The notes under the pieces: generated by a model
The model's input: only the letters and a program-made list of their open reading frames with translations
Database searches by the model: none
Told to the model about the DNA's origin: nothing
Source of the DNA: a bacterium
GTDB taxonomy: Bacteria; Verrucomicrobiota; Verrucomicrobiia; Verrucomicrobiales; Akkermansiaceae
Assembly: GCA_018222765.1 (NCBI GenBank)
Contig: JAAEZT010000002.1
Coordinates: 170,111 to 234,110 of the forward strand
Direction of reading: 5' to 3'
DNA length: 64,000 nucleotides
Translations under genes and position numbers: made by a program
Shown: positions 51,451 through 59,954 of the stretch, piece after piece
Layout of the letters: every line of letters begins with the position of its first letter
How positions within the stretch are numbered: the first letter of the stretch is position 1

Positions 51451-52758
51451 CTAAACCATCGGCAGCACCCGGCTCGCGATCCACACCACGGCAAAACCCG
51501 TCACACCCATCAGGGAAAGCATCACCGAGAAGGTCTTAAGCGTTTCCTTTTCATTCATCCCGGACATTTTTGAGATAATCCAAAAGCCGCTATCGTTCAT
51601 CCATGGGAGTGGCTTGGAACCACAGCCAATCGCGAGAGCGACATAGACTGCGTGAAATCCCAGTTCGGCCTCCAAAACCATCGGCGCAACGATGCCTACC
51701 GATGTGATCATCGCCACCGTCGCTGATCCCTGCGCAAAGCGAACGAGTGCGGTCAGCCCAAAGGCCAGCAGAAGCACGCTCTCTCCGCTTCCAACCATCC
51801 CCGAAAGCTCTCCGCCAATTCCGGTCCCTTTCAATACCGACCCAAAAGCCGCGCCCGCCGCGGTGATCAAGATAATTACCCCGCCACTCGAGAGCGCCTC
51901 ATTCACCACTCTCTTCAACTCACAATATCGCGACGCCAAAATCATCGCAACCCCCGCACCGAGCGCCATCGCAATATTTTTATCACTCAATATCACCAAC
52001 CAATCCGGAACCTCCCCTTGCATCTTCACAAAGGTTCCCACGCTAATCAAAATGAGCGGCAGCAAGATTGGAAAAATCGACCAACCTAATTCAGGAAGCT
52101 TTCTCTCTTCCTCCTTCTCCACTTCAGGAAGATCCACCTCCCGGAATGGAATCTCAAAGCGCTCGTTGGCCCAGCGCGCGTAGACATAGCCCACTGAAAT
52201 TGTCACCAACCCCAACAACAAGCCCGCCGGAATGAGCACCCCCAGACTCACCTCGAGTCCGGCCGCCACAAGGAGCGGCCCCGGCGTCGGCGGCACCAGG
52301 GAATGTGCCATACTCGCTCCCGCCACCACGCTTAGAAGAGCCAGAATATAGACCTTCGGATTCGTCCTCGCGAAAGCCCGCACTAATGGAAGCATCAAAT
52401 AAAACACTGTGTCAAAAAACACCGGGATCCCCAACACAAAGCCACTCCCCAAAAACGCCATCGGCGCCTTCTTCACTCCAAACAAAGCCAGTAATCCCTG
52501 CACAATCCGCTGCGCCGCGCCACTCAGCAAAAGGCACTGGCCAATGATCGCCGCCAGCGCGATGAGAATTCCGATTTTCTTACAACCGATGCCAAAGCCT
52601 TCCGCCACCTTCGCCATCGCCTCCGTCCCTACACCCGGCGTCAACACCGACACGACAAAGGCTCCCAAAATCAATCCTAGGAAGGCATGTAATCGCAGTA
52701 GTAAAATCGACACAATCACCACCGCCAAACCCACCAAACAGATTTCAATAGCTCCCAT
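51451..52758 (-). CDS. GntP-family sugar-acid permease
   Basis: 435 aa, almost entirely hydrophobic with about 12 transmembrane helices and a polar loop near 200-225 (FREVDLPEVEKEEERKLPE). Family marks: GFVLGIPVFFDTVFYLMLP, VPPTPGPLLVAAGL and a LPWMNDSGFWIISKMSG C-terminal signature. GntP carriers import gluconate and related aldonates with protons. The start is 140 bp from the start of the divergent dehydratase gene, so the two probably share a control region. The stop is 76 bp from that of the convergent sulfatase gene. Confidence 0.9.
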   Translation of the reverse strand: MGAIEICLVGLAVVIVSILLLRLHAFLGLILGAFVVSVLTPGVGTEAMAKVAEGFGIGCKKIGILIALAAIIGQCLLLSGAAQRIVQGLLALFGVKKAPMAFLGSGFVLGIPVFFDTVFYLMLPLVRAFARTNPKVYILALLSVVAGASMAHSLVPPTPGPLLVAAGLEVSLGVLIPAGLLLGLVTISVGYVYARWANERFEIPFREVDLPEVEKEEERKLPELGWSIFPILLPLILISVGTFVKMQGEVPDWLVILSDKNIAMALGAGVAMILASRYCELKRVVNEALSSGGVIILITAAGAAFGSVLKGTGIGGELSGMVGSGESVLLLAFGLTALVRFAQGSATVAMITSVGIVAPMVLEAELGFHAVYVALAIGCGSKPLPWMNDSGFWIISKMSGMNEKETLKTFSVMLSLMGVTGFAVVWIASRVLPMV

Positions 52759-52898
52759 CTCTCTACTCTCTTTAATTAATCAATCGGGAGCCACCCTTAA
52801 ATTCAATGCACGGAGTGCGGGATTCAGAGTTCAATGTTCGGCGTTCAAAGATTCCACCCTTTCCCCTTCCCAAAATTTCATGCACCCTCCGCCCATCC

Positions 52899-54626
52899 AT
52901 GAGCCGACTTTCACCCGAACAACTTCGCTCCCACCGATTCTTCGGACCCGATGACCTTCGCTCCTTCGGTCACCGCTCCCGCCACAAGCAACTCGGCATC
53001 AACAACGAGGAATATCAGGACAAGCCGGTCATCGCCATTCTCAATACCTGGAACGACCTCCTCCCCTGCCACTCCCACTTCCGCCAACGCGCCGAAGAAA
53101 TCAAACGCGGCATCTGGCAAGCCGGCGGCTACCCTGTCGAAATGCCCGTGATGGGTCTCAGCGAGACCTTCATGAAGCCCACCTCGATGTTCTACCGCAA
53201 CATGCTCTCGATGGAAGTAGAGGAAACTCTCCGCGCCCACCCCGTCGATGGCGCGGTTCTCATGGGCGGCTGTGACAAGACCGTGCCCGCCCTTCTCATG
53301 GGAGCGATCATGGTCGATATCCCAGTCATCTTTATGCCCGGCGGAGCGATGATGCGGGCATCCTGGCGAGGCGAACAACTCGCTTCCGGATCCGACGTCT
53401 GGCGCTACTGGGCCGAACGAGGGGCCGGCAATCTCTCTTGCGAAGATTGGGAGGACTTCGAAGACCACATCACACCCGGCCCCGGACACTGCATGACGAT
53501 GGGCACAGCTTCCACAATGACCTCGATCACCGAGACCCTCGGACTCACTCTTCCCGGAGCCTCGTCTATCCCCGCCGTTCACGCCGCCCACTCCCGCATG
53601 GCTGCCGCTTGCGGGCTACGCATCGTTGATATGGTTTGGGAAGACCTCAAGCCATCGAAATACCTCACCCGCGAATCTTTCGAAAACGCCATCACCGCCG
53701 ACATGGCCATCGGCGGCTCCACGAACGCAATTATTCATATCACTGCGATGGCCAAACGCGCCGGAGTTGATCTTCCGCTTGAACTCTTCGACAAGATCTC
53801 CAGCAAAACGCCTGTTCTCGCCAACCTCCGCCCATCCGGGAAATACGTCATGGCCGACTTCTTCGACGCCGGTGGACTTCCTGCGCTTCTCAACCGCGTG
53901 CGACACCTTCTCCATCTCGACGCTCCCACCGTCTTCGGGAAAACACTCGGCGAATGCCTCGACGGCTCGGAAGTTTTCAATGACGACGTCATCGTTCCTC
54001 TCGACAAACCACTCTTCAAACAAGGCGGCACCGCCATCCTTAGAGGCAACCTCGCTCCTGAGAGCGCCGTCATCAAAACCTCCGCCGCGTCGCCCGAGCT
54101 ACTCCAGCACAAAGGGCCGGCCGTCGTTTTCAAAGACTATCCCGACGTGCAACAGCGCATTCACGACCCCGCCCTCGGCATCACCGAAAAGCACATCATC
54201 GTGATGCAAAATGCCGGCCCCATTGGCGCGCCCGGCATTCCCGAATCCGGCATGCTTCCCATTCCAAAATACCTTCTCGAAAAAGGCGTCCGCGATATCC
54301 TTCGCATCTCCGACGCCCGCATGTCCGGCACCTCTTATGGCACCTGCGTCCTGCACGTATCGCCCGAAGCCTCTGTCGGCGGCCCCCTCGCTTTGGTGGA
54401 GGATGGCGACATAATCGAACTCGATGTCGAGAGCCGTACCGTCACCCTACACGTCAGCGACGCCGAATTAGCGACTCGCCGCGAAGCCTGGACGCCTCCC
54501 GAAAAACGCTTCTCCCGCGGCTACGGGAAACTCTTCGAAGAAGAAATCACTCAAGCCAACGAAGGTTGTGATTTCAAATTCCTCCACAATGACGGCTCCT
54601 GCACTCCCGACCCCGGCATCCATTAA
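52899..54626 (+). CDS. IlvD/Edd-family sugar-acid dehydratase
   Basis: 575 aa from the ATG at 52899 (SRLSPEQLRSHRFFGPDDL); an upstream in-frame ATG lies in non-conserved sequence. The iron-sulfur Cys residues of the family are present: C57 in LPCHSHF, C125 in GGCDKTVPA, and C198 in GPGHCMTMGTAST, plus IGGSTNAIIH and ARMSGTSYGTCVLHV near the end. The N-terminus with a short FRSFGHRSRHKQLG-type segment is closer to L-arabinonate and related aldonate dehydratases than to IlvD of branched amino acid synthesis. Neighbours (GntP permease, DapA-type aldolase) support an aldonate substrate: aldonate to 2-keto-3-deoxy acid. The exact sugar is unknown. Confidence 0.85.
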   Translation: MSRLSPEQLRSHRFFGPDDLRSFGHRSRHKQLGINNEEYQDKPVIAILNTWNDLLPCHSHFRQRAEEIKRGIWQAGGYPVEMPVMGLSETFMKPTSMFYRNMLSMEVEETLRAHPVDGAVLMGGCDKTVPALLMGAIMVDIPVIFMPGGAMMRASWRGEQLASGSDVWRYWAERGAGNLSCEDWEDFEDHITPGPGHCMTMGTASTMTSITETLGLTLPGASSIPAVHAAHSRMAAACGLRIVDMVWEDLKPSKYLTRESFENAITADMAIGGSTNAIIHITAMAKRAGVDLPLELFDKISSKTPVLANLRPSGKYVMADFFDAGGLPALLNRVRHLLHLDAPTVFGKTLGECLDGSEVFNDDVIVPLDKPLFKQGGTAILRGNLAPESAVIKTSAASPELLQHKGPAVVFKDYPDVQQRIHDPALGITEKHIIVMQNAGPIGAPGIPESGMLPIPKYLLEKGVRDILRISDARMSGTSYGTCVLHVSPEASVGGPLALVEDGDIIELDVESRTVTLHVSDAELATRREAWTPPEKRFSRGYGKLFEEEITQANEGCDFKFLHNDGSCTPDPGIH

Positions 54627-54718
54627 CAAAGGAATCGCGGCACCCCGCCGCTTCACTTCGCAAGACTCCACAATCCACGCGGCGAGGGCCCCTCAACGCC
54701 TTTCCCAAGAAAATCATC

Positions 54719-55624
54719 ATGCAAACTTCACCAGTCACACCCGAGCAACTCAACTCCTCTGTCATCGCCGTCCCGCCTCTGGCCCGCGACGTCGATCTCA
54801 AAATCGATCGCGAGGAAAACGCGAAAATCATTCGTCACATTGAATCTGGCGGCGTTTCCACGCTCCTCTACGGCGGTAACGCCAACTTCTACCATATCGC
54901 TCCCAGCGAATACACCGAAGCTCTCAACATCCTCACCAAGGAAAGCGCAGATAAGACCCTCGTCGTTCCCTCCGTCGGCCCTGCCTACGGCACCATGATG
55001 GATCAAACAATGATCCTCCGCGATTTCGATTTCCCCACTGTCATGGTCCTTCCCATGCAAGGTCTCACCACCGATGCCGGAGTGGCTGCGGGCTTTCGAA
55101 AATTCGTCGGGGCCTACGGGAAACCCGCCGTGCTCTACATCAAATTCGAAGGCTATCTTGAACCCGAAACCGTCGCCTCACTTGTCGACGACGGACTCGT
55201 TTCTTGGATCAAATACGCCATCGTTCGCGAGGACCCGGCCCAGGACGACTACCTCTCCCGCCTCATTGAAGTCGTTGATCCCCGGCTCATCGTCAGCGGC
55301 ATTGGCGAGCAACCCGCCATCACCCACCTCACCAAATTTCAAATCAATGGCTTCACCTCCGGTTGTGTCTGCGTCCGTCCCGATCTTTCCCAGAAAATGC
55401 TCGCGGCCATCAACGACGGAGACTTTGAACTCGCCGAGAGTATCCGCAATACCTTCCAACCCCTCGAAGATCTCCGCAACGAAATCAACCCGATTCGCGT
55501 CCTCCACGAAGCTGTGTCCTCAGCTGGGATCGCCCAAACCGGGCCGCACCTTCCTCTCCTGAGCGGACTTGACGCCGCTGACGCCAGCCGTGTTCAAGAG
55601 GCCGCGAAAGCTCTCCTAGAATAA
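54719..55624 (+). CDS. DapA-family aldolase/dehydratase (keto-deoxy sugar-acid type)
   Basis: 301 aa with a (beta/alpha)8 barrel of the dihydrodipicolinate synthase family. The substrate loop reads YGGNANFYHI, the catalytic Tyr is Y140 in VLYIKFEG, and the Schiff-base Lys is K165 in VSWIKYAIVRED. A lysine-synthesis role is unlikely next to a GntP permease and an aldonate dehydratase. It probably cleaves or dehydrates the 2-keto-3-deoxy acid made by the dehydratase. The start lies 92 bp after the dehydratase stop, in the same direction, and no signal peptide is present, so it is cytoplasmic. Confidence 0.85.
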   Translation: MQTSPVTPEQLNSSVIAVPPLARDVDLKIDREENAKIIRHIESGGVSTLLYGGNANFYHIAPSEYTEALNILTKESADKTLVVPSVGPAYGTMMDQTMILRDFDFPTVMVLPMQGLTTDAGVAAGFRKFVGAYGKPAVLYIKFEGYLEPETVASLVDDGLVSWIKYAIVREDPAQDDYLSRLIEVVDPRLIVSGIGEQPAITHLTKFQINGFTSGCVCVRPDLSQKMLAAINDGDFELAESIRNTFQPLEDLRNEINPIRVLHEAVSSAGIAQTGPHLPLLSGLDAADASRVQEAAKALLE

Positions 55625-55677
55625 TCACAAAAACCAGTTCTGACGAACGCCCCCACATCCCGCCCCCTTCATCGAAG

Positions 55678-56733
55678 ATGAAACCCACCTACCTTGCCCT
55701 CCTCTTCTGCACCTGTCTTCTTCCTGCCGATGAACTTGCGAGGACGCTGACGCAAGCCGTCGAGGAGGGAACAATTCCCGGCGTTGGCCAAATTCAATTC
55801 ACCAACGATACCATCTCCAAACCCACCTACGCGGGAACTCTCCACGTCGATAGCAAGGAGGAGCCCAAGCCCGGATCACTCTGGCACATTGGCTCTGATG
55901 CCAAGGCGATGACCGCCACCTTGATCGCACGGCTGGTCGAAAAAAAGAAACTCACTTGGGAAACCACGGTGGCGGACATTTTCCCAAAAAAAGCCAAGGA
56001 CTTTCATCCTGATGCGAGCAAAATCACGATGACCCAGCTCCTCGGTCACACCGCCGGACTCCCTGCCAACCCGGGAGTAAAACATAAAACCGCTTCCCGG
56101 AAAGAGGGAGCAGAGAGCAATCGAAAACTCCGCCTTGAGCTTTTTCTCGAAGCTCTGGAAGACAAACCGGGCGAGGGTTATCTTTATTCCAATCTGGGAT
56201 ACATCGGAGCCGGAGCGATCGCGGCAGAGCTTCTCAACACGACCTGGGAGAAAGCAATGGAGCAGGAGGTCTTCAAACCACTTGGCATCAAATCCGTTGG
56301 CTATGGGGCTCCCGAAGGAAGAAATGTCGTCCGTGGTCACTTCAACGGCCGGGCCAGACCCACCGGCTATGAGGGAGACAACCCGGCGATCTACGGTCCC
56401 GCCGGCGGGCTTCATATCTCGCTGAGTGATTGGGCCATTTTCGCCCAAGACCAACTCAATGGTCATCTGGGCAAAGGCAAACTCCTCCAAACCGAGAGCT
56501 ACCAAAAACTCCACACGCCGGTCACGGACCGCTACGCCTTGGGCTGGGGAATCTCTAAAAACAGTAACAGCGACGTCGTCCGCCTCACCCACGATGGGAG
56601 CAACACCATGTGGTATGCCCGTGTCACCATCGACCTCCGAGAAAACACCGGAATCTGCGTCGTCGCCAACGCCAAAAAAGAAGACACCCCCGAATGGATC
56701 GGTAAAATCGCCGAGGCCGCCAAGGGAAGGTAA
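55678..56733 (+). CDS. Secreted serine hydrolase of the beta-lactamase/DD-peptidase class C fold
   Basis: 351 aa, signal peptide MKPTYLALLFCTCLLPA. Catalytic pieces: nucleophile S73 and K76 in SDAK (SxxK), Y170-S171-N172 in YSN, and HDGSN in the place of the KTG motif. This points to the class C beta-lactamase-related esterase/peptidase group rather than a true beta-lactamase. It could be an esterase or a D-aminopeptidase. It starts 53 bp after the aldolase gene on the same strand. It converges with the secreted protein gene on the other strand; only 2 bp separate the stop codons. Confidence 0.85.
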   Translation: MKPTYLALLFCTCLLPADELARTLTQAVEEGTIPGVGQIQFTNDTISKPTYAGTLHVDSKEEPKPGSLWHIGSDAKAMTATLIARLVEKKKLTWETTVADIFPKKAKDFHPDASKITMTQLLGHTAGLPANPGVKHKTASRKEGAESNRKLRLELFLEALEDKPGEGYLYSNLGYIGAGAIAAELLNTTWEKAMEQEVFKPLGIKSVGYGAPEGRNVVRGHFNGRARPTGYEGDNPAIYGPAGGLHISLSDWAIFAQDQLNGHLGKGKLLQTESYQKLHTPVTDRYALGWGISKNSNSDVVRLTHDGSNTMWYARVTIDLRENTGICVVANAKKEDTPEWIGKIAEAAKGR

Positions 56734-56735
56734 GC

Positions 56736-57602
56736 CTAAAGAGTAACGCGCAAGCGATAAAATTTCCGGCCCGGCGCTCTCGGAATACTCAAGACAATGT
56801 TTGATTCTGTCCGAATGATTCCGGCTTCACTGACATCGGTCCATTGGGCGGGATCCAAAGTGCTGTTTTCTTGAAAACCGATATTCAACTCCTCGGCGTC
56901 GGCACGCAGAGGGATTTCATAGCGGAACATCGAATCGTCATCAGGATCGACCACAAACTCACCCGGCATTTGGGAGCGTTCTTTGGGGTCAAGATCGAGA
57001 ACGAACTCCAGAAGGTTTTCCAAACCGTCATTATCCGGGTCGGCATTGGGTCCCGAGATAGCCGGATCATCTAACTCAGCTCCGTTCCAATTTTCCTCGC
57101 GCCATTCTGCAAAGGGATCGGCCGGCCCGGCGACATTGATGGTGAGAGAATAAGGAGCTGTGCTCTGCCCACCAAGATTTGCAAATCTCCAGGCAACAAG
57201 AGTCACGTCAAAAACACCAGACTCAGTAGGAGTTCCAACGATCTTGGAAAATCCAAAATCGATTCCAGTGCCAATTTCTATCGACAATCCCTCTGGGAGC
57301 CCCTCAAAGGACACATCCCGCATGTTGTATCTATTGGTCGTAAAACTCCATGAAAATTCTTCATTGAGTTGGGCTTCGGTAGGATTTGTGAAGGTATCAT
57401 CTTCTGGCTCAATCACGATCGTTTGTCCCGACAGGCTGTGTGTACTCACAAAACTAACCGCCATTGGGGTAGTAACTTTCAAACTCAAGGGCGAGCCCAG
57501 AAGCGGGCAAATATTCTTAATAAAAGGGAGGCGTTGGGTGAACATGGCCAACGAACTGGTAAGCGCATGCATCGAGCGCTCGTAGTAGAGACGTGCTTTC
57601 AT
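56736..57602 (-). CDS. Secreted protein of unknown function at the end of the DUF4266/ApbE module
   Basis: 288 aa. The N-terminus is odd: about 40 residues (KARLYYERSMHALTSSL) precede a hydrophobic stretch with KVTTPMAVSFVSTHSLSGQ that could be the real signal. The core (60-150) resembles an Ig-like or cadherin-like domain (FEGLPEGLSIEIG, GTPTESGVFDVTLVAW). An acidic ADPDNDGLENLLEF segment near 185, a dockerin/thrombospondin-type-3-like calcium motif, follows. The end has the usual verrucomicrobial tail ending FYRLRVTL. It starts 17 bp after the DUF4266 lipoprotein stop and is probably the last gene of that unit. No enzyme motif is visible. Confidence 0.65.
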   Translation of the reverse strand: MKARLYYERSMHALTSSLAMFTQRLPFIKNICPLLGSPLSLKVTTPMAVSFVSTHSLSGQTIVIEPEDDTFTNPTEAQLNEEFSWSFTTNRYNMRDVSFEGLPEGLSIEIGTGIDFGFSKIVGTPTESGVFDVTLVAWRFANLGGQSTAPYSLTINVAGPADPFAEWREENWNGAELDDPAISGPNADPDNDGLENLLEFVLDLDPKERSQMPGEFVVDPDDDSMFRYEIPLRADAEELNIGFQENSTLDPAQWTDVSEAGIIRTESNIVLSIPRAPGRKFYRLRVTL

Positions 57603-57619
57603 TATTTTAATCTAATAGA

Positions 57620-57835
57620 TTAGTTGCAACCGCAGCCGCCGCCGCCAATTCCATTTCCACCATGAGAGGCTTCCCGGGAGAAAAACATGTGATCAGACAT
57701 GGCGGCCCCAAGCGGGTCGCGCTCGGGCTTCATCACTTTACTTGCGAGGTTGGCCCGTTCCGCCGGTGTGGAGACCACGGCACAGGAAGTCAGGAGACAT
57801 GGTAATATGATCAGGAGTCTAGCGGGCAAGGACAT
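57620..57835 (-). CDS. DUF4266 small lipoprotein with Gly/Cys-rich tail
   Basis: 71 aa. A lipobox LTSC gives a lipid-modified Cys at residue 18. The short mature part reads ANLASKVMKPERDPLGAAMSD, then MFFSREASHGGNG, and ends GGGGCGCN. This fits DUF4266, a family I recall beside DUF3570 and ApbE genes. The start overlaps the end of the ApbE gene by 17 bp, so the two are coupled. The two tail Cys residues could bind a metal or form disulfide or adduct bonds. A Ser or Thr could be flavinylated by the neighbouring ApbE, but the classic ApbE target motif is not seen. Confidence 0.85.
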   Translation of the reverse strand: MSLPARLLIILPCLLTSCAVVSTPAERANLASKVMKPERDPLGAAMSDHMFFSREASHGGNGIGGGGCGCN

Positions 57836-58766
57836 GGCGGTGAATTGTTGTAGTGTAGTGCGTTTGTTGGATCGTTTGAATTATAGCATCTGTTCCGAAA
57901 TGACGCGAAATTTCTTTTAGTCCCCCCTCTACGCCCAAAATACAGGCATTTGTGGAGAGCAATCCGGCAGTGAGACAATCGTCGGCGAGACAGGATGCGG
58001 TGAGCACGTCAGTTTCAGCAGGAGCACCGGAGCGAGCATCCATGATGTGCCCGAACTTCTTCCCTCCAATTGTTCGAAATCGCCGGCCGTTCCCGGAAGT
58101 GGCCATCGCCTTCCCTGTAAAGGCGAGACGATGAAGCGGAGTGTCTTCCTTCGTGGCATCCTCGACCCCGACCACCCAGTATGGCCCGTGCGGGGGCTCG
58201 CCCAGGGTGGCGAGGTCGCGACCGAGATCGACGAGGACATCGGGAATCTCATGCTGCTTCGCCAAGGCAATCAACTGATCCACCGCGTATTCTTTTCCGA
58301 AGCCACCAATCTCCAGCGCCATTCCTTTCTCTGGCAGAAAAACACTTCCCTCTCCCCATTCGACCGAAGGCCACGAAACGAGCTTTTTGGTTTCGGAAAT
58401 CTCTTCTTCAGCCGGGAGCCGGTCCTCCTTTGCAGCCTGATCCCAAAGCAGGGTCAGGGGAAATGAGGTGGGATCATTCAAGCCATTGGTGAAGCGATAG
58501 GTGTGCTCACAAAGCTTCAAGACGTGTTCCTGAACTTCGTTGAGTTCGAAAGACTGCTTTCCAGCACCCGCATTGATCCGGCTCAAGAGGCTGTCCGGCT
58601 TGAATCGCGACCAGGTATTTTCAAACTCCTTGATCCAAGCCAGAGCGGCAGCCCGAAAAGATTTGGCGCCCTCGACCGAAGGCGTTCGGAATTGCACGAT
58701 ACACTCCGTCCCCAACGCCTTGAAGCGAAGCTTAAAAAGACCAGCGGTGAGATCAGCAGCGGACAT
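57819..58766 (-). CDS. apbE: ApbE-family FAD:protein FMN transferase
   Basis: 315 aa. It moves FMN from FAD to Thr/Ser of a target protein. Family features: FKALGTECIVQF at the start, WSRFKPDSLLSRIN, ALEIGGFGKEYAVDQLI (the Gly-rich FAD site), DVLVDLGRDLATLG, KFGHIMDARSGAP, and DVLTASCLADDCLTAG, with Asp residues fit for Mg binding. No signal peptide was seen, so it may act in the cytoplasm or be exported by another route. It starts one base after the DUF3570 gene stop and ends inside the DUF4266 gene. The natural target here is presumably a product of this unit. Confidence 0.9.
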   Translation of the reverse strand: MSAADLTAGLFKLRFKALGTECIVQFRTPSVEGAKSFRAAALAWIKEFENTWSRFKPDSLLSRINAGAGKQSFELNEVQEHVLKLCEHTYRFTNGLNDPTSFPLTLLWDQAAKEDRLPAEEEISETKKLVSWPSVEWGEGSVFLPEKGMALEIGGFGKEYAVDQLIALAKQHEIPDVLVDLGRDLATLGEPPHGPYWVVGVEDATKEDTPLHRLAFTGKAMATSGNGRRFRTIGGKKFGHIMDARSGAPAETDVLTASCLADDCLTAGLLSTNACILGVEGGLKEISRHFGTDAIIQTIQQTHYTTTIHRHVLAR

Positions 58767-58767
58767 C

Positions 58768-59928
58768 CTAAAATGTCCATTGTGCTCCCAAGGAAATCAC
58801 ATTTGCGGTCGGAAAAAAGATGTCCGGTGTCCCCGAACTTCGGCCATCCATTTCATAACGCTCCCACTGGATGTCCAAGGTCAGATCATTACGAACATCC
58901 CATGCCAGGCGCACGCCATAGGCTAGGGAATCAAATGCAGAGAGACGGTAATCCGATGAATAATGCGCACCACTTCCATCATTACTCCCATGACCAACAA
59001 TTCCAGTTCCGGTCAGTGTTGGGTAATAGTAATCGGCTTTGGTTTGTTGGTAATAACGCACGTAGGGCGTCACACTCAAACGCGGGTTGACCTGCTGAAT
59101 CCATTTCAGTTCCGCAGTGTGGCCTTCAATACTATCGCTATTGGCAAAGAAGCGATACGAAGCCTGTATTGCGGCATTTGCTGGTTCAACATAGTGCCGT
59201 AATGTCGCCTTTGCGACAAATCGATCTAACTCATCCGGTCGATTTTCGGGAACCTCCCGAGCTCTCAGCTGATCATTTCGAATGAAAGTATCAGAGATCA
59301 AGCGGTAGGGATCGGCAAGGTATCCTTCACTGCGACCATAGCCAATATTGAGATCTAATATGGTATTGGTCGAAAGAATCTGTGAGAATCCGAGATTCAA
59401 ATCAAGGGTATCTTTGTCTCGGTCAAATGGAATACTTGTAAAGCCTGTCGCGATCACAGTGTCATCAGCATAAGCGACCCCCGCAGTAACGGTGGTATTT
59501 TTCTGGTTGAATTGACGACTCACTTTTCCAGTGAAGGCACTCGAGCGATAGTCATCCTCAATGCTTCGGGCATATTCGAAAGTCAGCGTGTATTCATCCA
59601 CCTCTTGCTCCAGCGTAGTTACAACAACCCGGCGCTCATCTTCGATTGAAGAAAAATCCCATTGGGTAGGATTGAGTAAATCAGGATCGCTCCTTGAATG
59701 CGACCCGGTTGGAGTCTCTCCCGAAAGACTATCGACCGCAAGGCGCAGACTGAAACTCGTCGACTCTCCTTCCAAACGATAATCAAGATAGTGGGACTCG
59801 ACATCAATACGACCGTCTTCTTCATCGTATAGCTGGAAGCGATACTTCAGGGCGTCCTGCCCGTAAGTGGATACCGTACTGAGAACCGGAAGTGCGCCAA
59901 AAACGTATTTCACGGCGGACTTTATCAC
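58768..59928 (-). CDS. DUF3570 beta-barrel-like outer-membrane protein
   Basis: 386 aa from the GTG at 59928; a TTG three codons upstream is an alternative. A signal peptide (FGALPVLSTVSTYGQ) precedes the mature start DALKYRFQLYDEEDGRID. The rest is a series of amphipathic beta strands with alternating aromatic residues (YTLTFEYARSIEDDYRSSAF, LDLNLGFSQILSTNT, PYVRYYQQTKADYYYP), ending ISLGAQWTF with a C-terminal Phe typical of outer-membrane barrels. The DNA looks more AT-rich than average here. First gene of the DUF3570-ApbE-DUF4266 unit. It may be the outer-membrane export or anchoring part for the lipoprotein; the role is unproven. Confidence 0.85.
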   Translation of the reverse strand: MIKSAVKYVFGALPVLSTVSTYGQDALKYRFQLYDEEDGRIDVESHYLDYRLEGESTSFSLRLAVDSLSGETPTGSHSRSDPDLLNPTQWDFSSIEDERRVVVTTLEQEVDEYTLTFEYARSIEDDYRSSAFTGKVSRQFNQKNTTVTAGVAYADDTVIATGFTSIPFDRDKDTLDLNLGFSQILSTNTILDLNIGYGRSEGYLADPYRLISDTFIRNDQLRAREVPENRPDELDRFVAKATLRHYVEPANAAIQASYRFFANSDSIEGHTAELKWIQQVNPRLSVTPYVRYYQQTKADYYYPTLTGTGIVGHGSNDGSGAHYSSDYRLSAFDSLAYGVRLAWDVRNDLTLDIQWERYEMDGRSSGTPDIFFPTANVISLGAQWTF

Positions 59929-59954
59929 AAGCAGCAAGGAGCTGCCATCGAAAT

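Noticed and set aside
54719-55624. DapA-family gene as part of lysine synthesis
   Set aside because: The neighbours are an aldonate permease and dehydratase, and the substrate loop differs from lysine-pathway enzymes.
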